DNA of 37,606 bases from an uncultured Bacteroidia bacterium (lineage in GTDB: Bacteria > Bacteroidota > Bacteroidia > Bacteroidales > UBA932). Each line of letters begins with the position of its first letter. Position 1 is the first letter of the stretch. The position numbers and the translations under genes are program-made. The stretch spans positions 1-37,606 of the forward strand of contig CACZWF010000033.1 of NCBI GenBank assembly GCA_902784785.1. Reading direction: 5' to 3'. The notes beneath the pieces are model-generated. The model was not told the origin of the DNA. It worked only from the letters and a program-made list of their open reading frames with translations, and searched no databases. This document shows positions 30,759 to 37,606 of this stretch, one piece after another.

Positions 30759-31157
30759 ATGAAAAGATATCTTATCAGTATGGCTTTTATCCTCTCCCTT
30801 GCCGGGATACTATTCGCTTGCAACAAAAAGAATCAGACGACACCGGACACGCCCGTCATCGAGGTGCGAGGCGTCTATGTCCATCCGGAAATCCTGGAAC
30901 TGGAGGTTGGCTCCACCTCAAAGCTATCAACGATTATTTCACCGAAAAACGCTACGGACCAAACCATTGTCTGGGAATCCTCCAATACCGCCGTGGCGAC
31001 GGTCGACGGCAATGGATTAGTGACGGCCGTCAGTAACGGAGAAACCATCATTTCCGCTACCGCCAAAAATGGTGTCCAAGGGAAATGCGATGTGACGGTA
31101 AAACAAGCCGACCCCTACGCCATCACGGAAACAATGCAGGAATTTCAGGGGTTATAG
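30759..31157 (+). CDS. Small BIG2 (bacterial Ig-like) lipoprotein, possibly truncated
   Basis: The 132-residue product has a lipoprotein signal (lipobox LFAC, Cys21) and one BIG2-type Ig-like domain (about 37-116; VHPEILELEVGSTSKLSTIISPKNATDQTIVWESSNTAVATVDGNGLVTAVSNGETIISATAKNG). It then ends soon after (DPYAITETMQEFQGL). BIG2 domains usually decorate larger surface proteins; ending right after the domain suggests a remnant or a minimal lipoprotein. It lies 34 bases after the NSS gene and 27 before a terminator, so it may be the last gene of the operon. Confidence 0.75.
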   Translation: MKRYLISMAFILSLAGILFACNKKNQTTPDTPVIEVRGVYVHPEILELEVGSTSKLSTIISPKNATDQTIVWESSNTAVATVDGNGLVTAVSNGETIISATAKNGVQGKCDVTVKQADPYAITETMQEFQGL

Positions 31158-31184
31158 CGAGCCCGACAAAATACAATTTCCAAT

Positions 31185-31227
31185 GAGGGTATTCTTTGCT
31201 AAAAGGCGAGAGTACCCTCCATTTTTT
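31185..31227 (+). terminator. Intrinsic terminator before the mra cluster
   Basis: GAGGGTA (31185-31191) pairs with TACCCTC (31213-31219), followed by ATTTTTT. It closes the upstream operon and insulates mraZ. Confidence 0.65.
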
Positions 31228-31267
31228 ATGCTCGAATACGGCACTTTTGGAGGGCAGAAAATTTTTG

Positions 31268-31307
31268 TGTAAAAAAGTGGAAAAAGGTGTAAAGAAATGG
31301 AAAACTT
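31268..31307 (+). promoter_or_regulatory. MraZ operator: four 10-bp direct repeats
   Basis: Four units in exact 10-base steps read TGTAAAAAAG, TGGAAAAAGG, TGTAAAGAAA, TGGAAAACTT. MraZ in other bacteria binds TGGGA-type repeats separated by 5 bases (10-bp period) just upstream of its own gene. The array ends 4 bases before the -7 box and covers the -33 region, so binding should repress. Confidence 0.75.
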
Positions 31308-31311
31308 TTTC

Positions 31312-31319
31312 TATATTTG
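31312..31319 (+). promoter_or_regulatory. -7 promoter box of the mra cluster
   Basis: TATATTTG matches TAnnTTTG and lies 21 bases before the mraZ ATG. The -33 region is occupied by the TG(G/T)AAA repeats. Confidence 0.75.
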
Positions 31320-31340
31320 CACACAAGTTGATTTTGGATT

Positions 31341-31787
31341 ATGGTCAAGTTTATCGGCGAATATATCGGGAAGTTGGACGACAAGGGAAGAGTGGTCTTT
31401 CCTGCCGACTTCAAAGCGCTGATGGACGCCGACGATATGCGCCTGGTCATCCGCAAAGATGTCTATGAGCCCTGCCTCGAAATGTTTACCTACCAGGAGT
31501 GGGAACGGCAGAGCGAGGAACTCAAGGCGCGCCTCAACTTCTTCAACCGCGAACACGCCCGCTTTTGGCGAGAATATATGCGCAACCGCGCGCTCGTAGC
31601 GCCCGACGGAAAACTCGGACGCATCACCATCCCCAAAAAACTGTTACAAGACATCGGCGTTCAAAAAGAACTTGTCTTTTTCGGAAACGACCACAAGATC
31701 GAAATCTGGTCCAAAGAGAATTTCGAACGCGAAAGCCTGACGGCGGATGGACTGGCGGCACTGGCTGAAACACTGTCTAACAAATAG
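31341..31787 (+). CDS. mraZ: MraZ, transcriptional regulator of the mra (dcw) cluster
   Basis: MraZ is an AbrB-like ring-forming DNA-binding protein that represses its own cell-division cluster. The 148-residue product has two MraZ half-domains: GEYIGKLDDKGRVVFPADFKALM (about 6-28) and RNRALVAPDGKLGRITIPKKLLQDIGVQKELVFFGNDHKIEIWSKENFE (about 81-129), each with the DxxGRxxxP type core. Length matches the family. The operator-like repeats upstream fit autoregulation. rsmH follows after 12 bases. Confidence 0.96.
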   Translation: MVKFIGEYIGKLDDKGRVVFPADFKALMDADDMRLVIRKDVYEPCLEMFTYQEWERQSEELKARLNFFNREHARFWREYMRNRALVAPDGKLGRITIPKKLLQDIGVQKELVFFGNDHKIEIWSKENFERESLTADGLAALAETLSNK

Positions 31788-31799
31788 CAGGGAGGGCCT

Positions 31800-32708
31800 A
31801 TGGAGGGATACCACAAGGCTGTACTGCTTCAAGAAAGTGTCGATGCACTGGTCGGGAGCGAGCGGAACGGCGTTTACGTGGACGTCACCTTTGGCGGTGG
31901 CGGACACTCCCGCGAGATTTTGAAATGCCTGTCCCCCAAGGGCCGGCTCATTGCATTTGACCGGGACGAAGACGCCTTGCAGAACAAGCCGGAAGATGAA
32001 CGGCTCAAACTGATTCATCACAACTTTCGCTTTGTCGAGAACTTCGTCAAGGCGGAACTGAACAACGAGAGCGGCGTGAACGGCGTGCTGGCAGACCTGG
32101 GCGTTTCCTCCCACCAGTTTGACACCGCCGAACGCGGGTTTTCTTTCCGTTTCGATGCACCGTTGGATATGCGGATGAACCGGGAAAGCGGAAAGACGGC
32201 ACGGGACCTCATCAACGGCTGCGAGCCGGAGGAATTGGAAAAGATTTTCCGTTTGTACGGAGAAGTGGAGAATAGCCGGAAAGCGGCCCAGCTTATTGAG
32301 CGCGCGCGCAAAGAGCGCGAGATCGTGACGACGAGCGACCTGAACCGGGCCCTGGAAAGCATAACACCGGCGGTGGCCGGGCACAAATATTTGGCGAAGA
32401 TTTATCAGGCCCTTCGCATCGAAGTCAACGATGAGATGCGGAACCTGGAGAAAATGCTGGAGGGAGCGGCGGCTATCCTGAAGACGGGCGGACGGCTGGT
32501 CATTATCACCTATCACTCGTTGGAAGACAGGATGGTGAAGAACTTCTTCCGGAGCGGGAACATCGGAGGAGAAGTGGAGAAAGATTTGTACGGCCGCTCG
32601 AAAGCACCGTTGAAGGCCCAAGGCAAGATGATTTGCCCGACGGAAGCGGAAATCGGGGAGAACACCCGTGCCCGCAGCGCCAAGATGCGTGTAGCCGTCA
32701 AACTGTAA
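31800..32708 (+). CDS. rsmH: RsmH, 16S rRNA (cytosine-1402 N4) methyltransferase
   Basis: RsmH methylates C1402 in the ribosomal P site using SAM. The 302-residue product begins MEGYHKAVLLQESVDAL and has the SAM-binding VDVTFGGGGHSREILKCL (about 26-43). It then has LADLGVSSHQFDTAERGFSFRFDAPLDMRMN, RIEVNDEM and VIITYHSLEDRMVKNFF, all family signatures. It keeps the mraZ-rsmH-ftsL order of the cluster. Sure. Confidence 0.98.
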   Translation: MEGYHKAVLLQESVDALVGSERNGVYVDVTFGGGGHSREILKCLSPKGRLIAFDRDEDALQNKPEDERLKLIHHNFRFVENFVKAELNNESGVNGVLADLGVSSHQFDTAERGFSFRFDAPLDMRMNRESGKTARDLINGCEPEELEKIFRLYGEVENSRKAAQLIERARKEREIVTTSDLNRALESITPAVAGHKYLAKIYQALRIEVNDEMRNLEKMLEGAAAILKTGGRLVIITYHSLEDRMVKNFFRSGNIGGEVEKDLYGRSKAPLKAQGKMICPTEAEIGENTRARSAKMRVAVKL

Positions 32709-32738
32709 AAGAAGGTTGCGAAAGCAAAAGAAATAGGA

Positions 32739-33068
32739 ATGAGTGTACTGAAAGCCATATGGAAAATGTTGCGCGGAATTGTTTCCGGCGATATTTTGTC
32801 TACGTTCAGAATCGGGCATTACCTGCCCCAGATTATGTGCGTAGTCGCGGTCTTTACCCTCTACATCATCCTCGGAATCCTGATCGATGCCACCCTTTCT
32901 GACGTAGAGAAGAACAAAGTACGCATCGAAGAGCTGAAAATCGAGCTTGCACTGAAAACGAAAACCTATTCCGCCCAGCGGAAATTGGAAAACATAGAAA
33001 AAGTACTGCAGGAAGGTGGAGTCAACATCCATGTTCCAAGCAAACCCGCTACGCGGATAGAAGACTGA
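32739..33068 (+). CDS. ftsL: FtsL-like divisome protein
   Basis: The 109-residue product has one membrane segment (about 28-50; YLPQIMCVVAVFTLYIILGILI) followed by a charged, coiled-coil-like stretch (VEKNKVRIEELKIELALKTKTYSAQRKLENIEKVLQEGG). This bitopic plan and its position between rsmH and ftsI are those of FtsL in Bacteroidota, which links FtsI/FtsW to the divisome. Sequence of FtsL is poorly conserved, so the name rests mostly on topology and synteny. The stop overlaps the ftsI ATG by one base. Confidence 0.85.
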   Translation: MSVLKAIWKMLRGIVSGDILSTFRIGHYLPQIMCVVAVFTLYIILGILIDATLSDVEKNKVRIEELKIELALKTKTYSAQRKLENIEKVLQEGGVNIHVPSKPATRIED

Positions 33069-35221
33069 TGGCACGGCATAAGAAAAGAGAGCACAATGCG
33101 ACCAGCAAATCGATGACGATATTCCACGTCATCTATTTTATCGCATCCATCGCTGCCATCTACGGAATCATCAGCATCCAGTTCTTCTGGAAACCGGACG
33201 AAAAGACGCAGATATTCTTCCGGGCCATGCCCCAGGAACGTGTCGTTCAACCGGTGCGGGGAAACATCCTGGCCACGGACGGACGCCCGATGGCGCTCGC
33301 CATTCCCAACTTCCACATCACCATCGACTGCTCCATTCGCAAGAAAGATTTTGATGAGAAAAGGAGCAAAAAGGAATTCAAAGACGTCATCAAGAGACCG
33401 GGACGACGCGACTCCACGTGCTTGAGGACGGGCAGTGAAATGGAAAAAATCTGGCGGGAAAAGGCCTATCAGATGTGCATGAAGATGGGGCCGATGATTG
33501 GCAAAGACGGGAATGCCATCTACAACGAAATCATTTCGCGCCGCGATTCCGGCAAACAAAGCCAGTACAAAGTCGCAGAATTCATCGACTACGAGACAAA
33601 AGAAGCCATCCGCAGACTCCCGCTGGCTTGCGAAGGGCGCTATAAAAGCGGTCTGATCATCGACGAGGAAAGCGTACGGGACTACCCCTATGGTTCCCTG
33701 GCCCGCAAAACCATTGGATTCCTGCCCAAGAAGGGCAATCCGGACGGCAGCAAAACCGGCATCGAATTCAGCTGCGACAGCCTGTTGCGCGGGACACAGG
33801 GTTTGGAAAGCCTTATTTCCGCTGACGGAGGGCAGCAAATCGTCGACCACCGCAGCAAACGCATTCCTGTCAAGGACGGCTATGACATCCTGACTACCCT
33901 GGATATCGATATTCAAAATCTCTGTGACCGCGAATTGCGCAAAACGTTCGCTACCCGCGGAGATATCGAAGGCGGATGTATGATGGTGATGGAAGTTGCC
34001 ACCGGAGCCATCCGGGCGATGGTCAACCTCAAACGGGATAACGACGGACGCTATCGGGAAAATTACAACTACGCGGTACTGTACAAAGGAGCTACCGGTT
34101 CGGTCTTCAAGGCGGCCAGTCTGATGGCATTGCTCGAAGACGGGAAAGTGGCCCTCAACGACACCGTGAGCACCTATGGCGGCGTCTATAAATTCCAGGG
34201 CTGGACATGCGACGACCAGATGCACACGGGCGTCAAGTACTACCCCGACAAGCGCATCTGCATCGGCGAAGGCCTGGAGATTTCCTCCAACATTGTATTC
34301 TCCACTTTGGTCTATCATCACTATCGCCAGCATCCGGAAGAATTCCGCAACCACCTGCACGCCTTCCACCTCGATGAGAATTTCGACTTTGACATTGAAG
34401 GCTTGCAGAAACCCTATATCCCCCGGCCGGGCGACAAGGTCTGGAGCGGCAGCACGATGCCCAACATCTCCATCGGAAGCAGTATCGACCTATGCCCCTT
34501 GCACACCCTCACCTTCTACAATGCCATTGCCGGAAGAGGAAGGATGATGAAACCCTATCTGGTGGAAGCCATCCAAAAAGACGGGAAGATTATCAAGAAA
34601 ATAGACCCCAAAACCATTGACGAGCATATTTGCCGCAAAGAAGTGGCCGACACCCTCACCAAAGGACTTTGCCGTGTCACCGAAGGGAAAAAAGGAACCG
34701 CTTATTGGGCCTTCCGCAACGCCCCCTACCGTTTTGCCGGCAAAACCGGAACCGGACGCTTGACCATTTACGATGAAAAAGGACGGCCTATCACCAATCT
34801 GGGCGGGAAGACCAAGAACATCGGTACTTTCATCGGATTCTTTCCGGCGGACAAGCCCAAATACACCTTGATGGCTGTAGGATACCAGGACATCAGCCTG
34901 GCAAGTCTCTACGGAAGCTTATTCTCCTATACGGTCCGAGCGGTGGCCGATGCCCTGTATGCGATGGACGCCGAAAACGGGAAAGTCATCAAAGGGCATG
35001 GCAAGCTGGGAAAGAGCAACAAAGAAATCCCCGTCATCTCATCCGCAGACACCCCGCTGGTCCCCGACCTCAAAGACCGGGGTCTGTCAGACGCCATCTG
35101 GATGATTGAGAACAGCGGATACAAGTGTGAATACGAAGGAATGGGCCGCGTGCGGAGCCAGTCTCCGGCCGCGGGAACCCGCTACAATAAAGGAAACGTT
35201 GTAAAAATTGTGTTGAAATGA
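33068..35221 (+). CDS. ftsI: FtsI/PBP3, septal peptidoglycan transpeptidase with PASTA domain
   Basis: FtsI crosslinks septal peptidoglycan. The 717-residue product has a membrane anchor (about 17-40), a dimerisation/pedestal domain and a transpeptidase domain. That domain shows SVFK (active Ser345, Lys348), SSN (406-408) and KTG (559-561). A C-terminal PASTA domain (about 655-717; VPDLKDRGLSDAIWMIENSGYKCEYEGMGRVRSQSPAAGTRYNKGNVVKIVLK) follows, as often in Bacteroidota. ATGA overlaps tie it to both ftsL and murE. Confidence 0.97.
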   Translation: MARHKKREHNATSKSMTIFHVIYFIASIAAIYGIISIQFFWKPDEKTQIFFRAMPQERVVQPVRGNILATDGRPMALAIPNFHITIDCSIRKKDFDEKRSKKEFKDVIKRPGRRDSTCLRTGSEMEKIWREKAYQMCMKMGPMIGKDGNAIYNEIISRRDSGKQSQYKVAEFIDYETKEAIRRLPLACEGRYKSGLIIDEESVRDYPYGSLARKTIGFLPKKGNPDGSKTGIEFSCDSLLRGTQGLESLISADGGQQIVDHRSKRIPVKDGYDILTTLDIDIQNLCDRELRKTFATRGDIEGGCMMVMEVATGAIRAMVNLKRDNDGRYRENYNYAVLYKGATGSVFKAASLMALLEDGKVALNDTVSTYGGVYKFQGWTCDDQMHTGVKYYPDKRICIGEGLEISSNIVFSTLVYHHYRQHPEEFRNHLHAFHLDENFDFDIEGLQKPYIPRPGDKVWSGSTMPNISIGSSIDLCPLHTLTFYNAIAGRGRMMKPYLVEAIQKDGKIIKKIDPKTIDEHICRKEVADTLTKGLCRVTEGKKGTAYWAFRNAPYRFAGKTGTGRLTIYDEKGRPITNLGGKTKNIGTFIGFFPADKPKYTLMAVGYQDISLASLYGSLFSYTVRAVADALYAMDAENGKVIKGHGKLGKSNKEIPVISSADTPLVPDLKDRGLSDAIWMIENSGYKCEYEGMGRVRSQSPAAGTRYNKGNVVKIVLK

Positions 35222-36624
35222 AACTGAAAGACTTGCTTCTAGACAGCGGCGCCGTCCTATTGGAGGGAACGGAAGACACCCTCATTGAAGGCATCAGCAG
35301 CGACTCCCGGACCATCCGGCCCGGCTATGCCTTCCTCGCCGTCAAAGGTTTCGCGCAAGACGGAAACGCCTTTATTCCCGCCGCCAAAGCAGCGGGAGCC
35401 GTCGCCATCGTTTCCTGCGACCGGCACGCGCTGGCCATCTGCGCCGCCAATTTTTACGGCAACCCTTCCCGCAAGCTCAAACTGGTCGGCATCACCGGCA
35501 CCAACGGAAAGACCACCACGGTCACCCTGCTATATCATCTCCTCAGCGGGCTCGGAGAGCCTTGCGGCCTGTTGAGCACCATCGCCAATTATGTCGCCGG
35601 TGAACGCTTCGAAGCGGTCAATACCACCTCCGACCCGATCACGATCAACGCCTTGATGGCCCAGATGGTGGAAAAGGGCTGCAAATACTGCTTTATGGAG
35701 GTCAGTTCCATCGGTGTCGAACAGGAACGCATTGCCGGGCTCGACTTCGACGTGGCGCTTTTCTCCAACCTCACCCACGACCATCTGGACTACCACAAGA
35801 CCTTTGCGGAATACCTGCGCTGCAAGAAACTCTTCTTCGACAACCTGAGCAAGAAGGCCGTCGCCATCACCAATATCGATGACAAGAACGGTCGGATTAT
35901 GGTACAGAACACAGCGGCTAAAGTCGTTACCTACTCCTGCCGCGGCGTGGCCGACCATAAGTGCAAGGTGCTGGAAGAGGGGTTTGAGGGAATGCTGCTC
36001 AAAATCGACGGACGCGAGTGCTGGACAAGGCTGTTCGGCGCACACAACGCTTACAACATCCTGGCGATTTACTGCGCCGCCCTGGCTTTGGGGCTCGATG
36101 CGGAAACAACCCTCGTGGGCATCAGCCAGCTGCAGCCGGCGCGCGGTCGTCTGGAAGGCATCGTCGGACCGAAAAAAATCTGTGCCGTCATTGATTACGC
36201 TCATACCCCGGACGCCTTGGAGAACGTCTTGAAAGCCCTGCGGGATGTCGCCCCGTCCCGTCAGCTGATCTGCCTGTTCGGCTGCGGCGGCGACCGTGAC
36301 CGGACCAAACGGCCCGAAATGGCGGCCATTGCACAGAAACTGGCCGACCGCCTGGTCATCACCTCCGACAACAGCCGGACGGAAAAGACGGCGGACATCA
36401 TCGCGGAAATCAAAACCGGCTTGAATGCCGAAGGACGCAAGAAAGCCATCTGCATCGAAGACCGCGAAGAAGCCATTCGGGCGGCCTTGACGACGGCGGA
36501 GCCGGGAGCGACCGTACTGCTGGCCGGAAAGGGGCACGAAACCTACCAGATTATCGGAACGGAAAAACGCCATTTTGACGAGCGGGAAATCGTGGAGAAG
36601 GTGTTTGCCGAAATGAACGAATAA
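35218..36624 (+). CDS. murE: MurE, UDP-MurNAc-tripeptide ligase (mDAP-type)
   Basis: MurE adds the third amino acid, usually meso-diaminopimelate in this group, to UDP-MurNAc-L-Ala-D-Glu. The 468-residue product has the N-terminal substrate domain, ATP-binding GITGTNGKTTT (91-101), HLDYHKTFAEYLRCKK, IDYAHTPDALENVLKAL, and LAGKGHETYQII near the end. The substrate-specificity motif, normally DNPR in mDAP ligases, reads DNSR (384-387). The Asn and Arg that matter for mDAP are kept. It overlaps ftsI by ATGA. Confidence 0.96.
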   Translation: MKLKDLLLDSGAVLLEGTEDTLIEGISSDSRTIRPGYAFLAVKGFAQDGNAFIPAAKAAGAVAIVSCDRHALAICAANFYGNPSRKLKLVGITGTNGKTTTVTLLYHLLSGLGEPCGLLSTIANYVAGERFEAVNTTSDPITINALMAQMVEKGCKYCFMEVSSIGVEQERIAGLDFDVALFSNLTHDHLDYHKTFAEYLRCKKLFFDNLSKKAVAITNIDDKNGRIMVQNTAAKVVTYSCRGVADHKCKVLEEGFEGMLLKIDGRECWTRLFGAHNAYNILAIYCAALALGLDAETTLVGISQLQPARGRLEGIVGPKKICAVIDYAHTPDALENVLKALRDVAPSRQLICLFGCGGDRDRTKRPEMAAIAQKLADRLVITSDNSRTEKTADIIAEIKTGLNAEGRKKAICIEDREEAIRAALTTAEPGATVLLAGKGHETYQIIGTEKRHFDEREIVEKVFAEMNE

Positions 36625-36636
36625 GATTGAGGAATT

Positions 36637-37606
36637 ATGATTTACCATCTTTTTGAAGCGCTGAAAGACCTGAACTTTCCGGGACACGGACTGGTCAACT
36701 ATCTTTCGTTCCGTGCCATTATGGCGAGTGTCACTTCGCTGATTATCGCATTGTGGCAAGGCAAGCACATCATCGCCTGGCTACAGAAGAAGAAATATGG
36801 CGAGACCATCCGCGATCTGGGACTGGAAGGGCAAATGAACAAGACCGGCACCCCGACCATGGGCGGCATCATCATCCTGCTTGCCCTGCTTTGCGGGGTA
36901 CTGCTCTTCTGCGACCTCACCAACATCTACATCCAGTTGCTCATTCTGACCACCGTCTGGCTGGGAGGCCTGGGCTTTGCGGACGATTACATCAAGGTCT
37001 TCAGGCACAACAAGGACGGATTGAGCGAGAAGAAGAAACTCCTCGGACAAATCGTGTTGGGATTCATCATCGCCCTCACCGTCTGCCTGAGCGACAAAGT
37101 GGATACCAACAAACTCGTTACCACCCTCCCCTTCTTCAAAGGGCATGAGTTCGATTATTCCTGGCTCTCGCCTTTCAGCGGACAGCTCGGCGTGTACTGC
37201 ACCTGGGGCATTTTCGTCGCGATGATTGTATTCATCACCACCGCCTGTTCCAACAGCGTCAACCTGACCGACGGACTGGACGGCCTGGCCACCGGAACGA
37301 GCGCCATCGTCGGGGTGGTCATCGGCGTCTTTGCCTGGCTTTCGGGCAACATCAACAATGCGGAATACCTCAACATCATGTATATTCCGGGAACCGGTGA
37401 AATCTTTGTTTTCATGGCCGCCCTCGTGGGCGCGCTCATCGGCTTCCTCTGGTACAACAGTTACCCGGCCCAGGTCTTCATGGGTGACACCGGCAGTCTG
37501 GCCCTGGGCGGCATTATCGGCGTAAGCGCCATCCTGATTCGCAAGGAACTGATGCTCCCCATCCTCTGCGGCATTTTCTTCGTCGAAGCCCTGTCCGTGA
37601 TTATTC
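36637..37606 (+). CDS. mraY: MraY, phospho-MurNAc-pentapeptide transferase (partial, runs off window)
   Basis: MraY makes lipid I by moving phospho-MurNAc-pentapeptide onto undecaprenyl phosphate in the inner membrane. 323 codons are present from ATG 36637. They include LEGQMNKTGTPTMGGIIILLALL, LGFADDYIKVFRHNKDGLSEKKKLLGQ with the Asp-Asp pair, CSNSVNLTDGLDGLA and GDTGSLALGG, all catalytic signatures. Many membrane segments are visible. The 3' end lies beyond 37606; a full Bacteroidota MraY is about 400-425 residues. It follows murE by 12 bases. Confidence 0.97.
   Translation, partial: MIYHLFEALKDLNFPGHGLVNYLSFRAIMASVTSLIIALWQGKHIIAWLQKKKYGETIRDLGLEGQMNKTGTPTMGGIIILLALLCGVLLFCDLTNIYIQLLILTTVWLGGLGFADDYIKVFRHNKDGLSEKKKLLGQIVLGFIIALTVCLSDKVDTNKLVTTLPFFKGHEFDYSWLSPFSGQLGVYCTWGIFVAMIVFITTACSNSVNLTDGLDGLATGTSAIVGVVIGVFAWLSGNINNAEYLNIMYIPGTGEIFVFMAALVGALIGFLWYNSYPAQVFMGDTGSLALGGIIGVSAILIRKELMLPILCGIFFVEALSVII

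Noticed and set aside
31268-31307. CRISPR-like or microsatellite repeat
   Set aside because: The units are 10 bp with no spacers, are limited to four copies, and their position and phasing match an MraZ operator.

Overview
The window looks like a chromosomal piece of a fairly GC-rich member of the Bacteroidota, most likely order Bacteroidales. Signs are the house-style promoters (TAnnTTTG -7 boxes, one with TTTG 19 bases upstream), A-rich leaders without clear Shine-Dalgarno sites, the block tRNA-Thr/Tyr/Gly/Thr-tuf-tRNA-Trp-secE-nusG-rplKAJL-rpoBC, a hemD-rnpA-yidD cluster, DUF5106/thioredoxin and BIG2 lipoproteins, and a PASTA-bearing FtsI in an mraZ-rsmH-ftsL-ftsI-murE-mraY cluster. The species is not identified.

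Layout. 1-3479 (minus): suf iron-sulfur assembly genes sufB, sufC, sufD, with a PnuC-type vitamin transporter and a 163-bp MITE-like element between sufB and sufC. 3579-4852 (plus): an AlkZ-related protein and a cupin lipoprotein. 4853-5119: a duplicated hairpin-rich repeat ending in a terminator. 5122-5203 (minus): tRNA-Leu. 5322-6634 (plus): a broken hemD, then rnpA and yidD. 6646-8658 (minus): a TonB-dependent receptor. 8729-21652 (plus): tRNA genes, tuf, secE, nusG, ribosomal proteins, rpoB and rpoC. 21653-22123: about 470 bases without genes, packed with nested inverted repeats. 22123-22899: a promoter, a likely preQ1-I riboswitch and its queuosine-precursor transporter. 22971-26005: a secreted histidine phosphatase with a Na/Pi cotransporter. 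26005-31157: a tightly overlapped run of a thioredoxin lipoprotein, galM, thyA, folA, an NSS transporter and a small BIG2 lipoprotein. 31185-37606: terminator, MraZ operator and the division/cell-wall cluster, running off the end inside mraY.

Working together: thyA and folA are coupled (dTMP synthesis makes dihydrofolate, which FolA reduces). The phosphatase and Na/Pi transporter form a plausible phosphate-scavenging pair. The mra genes link septal peptidoglycan precursor synthesis to the divisome and appear to be autoregulated by MraZ through four 10-bp repeats.

Main surprises: (1) three apparent deletions in conserved genes (hemD, the 5' end of tuf, 26 bases of rpoB). Those in tuf and rpoB would normally be lethal, so an assembly or consensus problem is the first explanation. 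(2) pnuC and a MITE-like element inside the suf operon. (3) A clean MraZ operator and a compact preQ1-I riboswitch next to a start codon. (4) A tRNA-Trp with an inverted D-stem. (5) The nested palindromes between rpoC and the queuosine transporter. I did not find a clear new multi-gene system.
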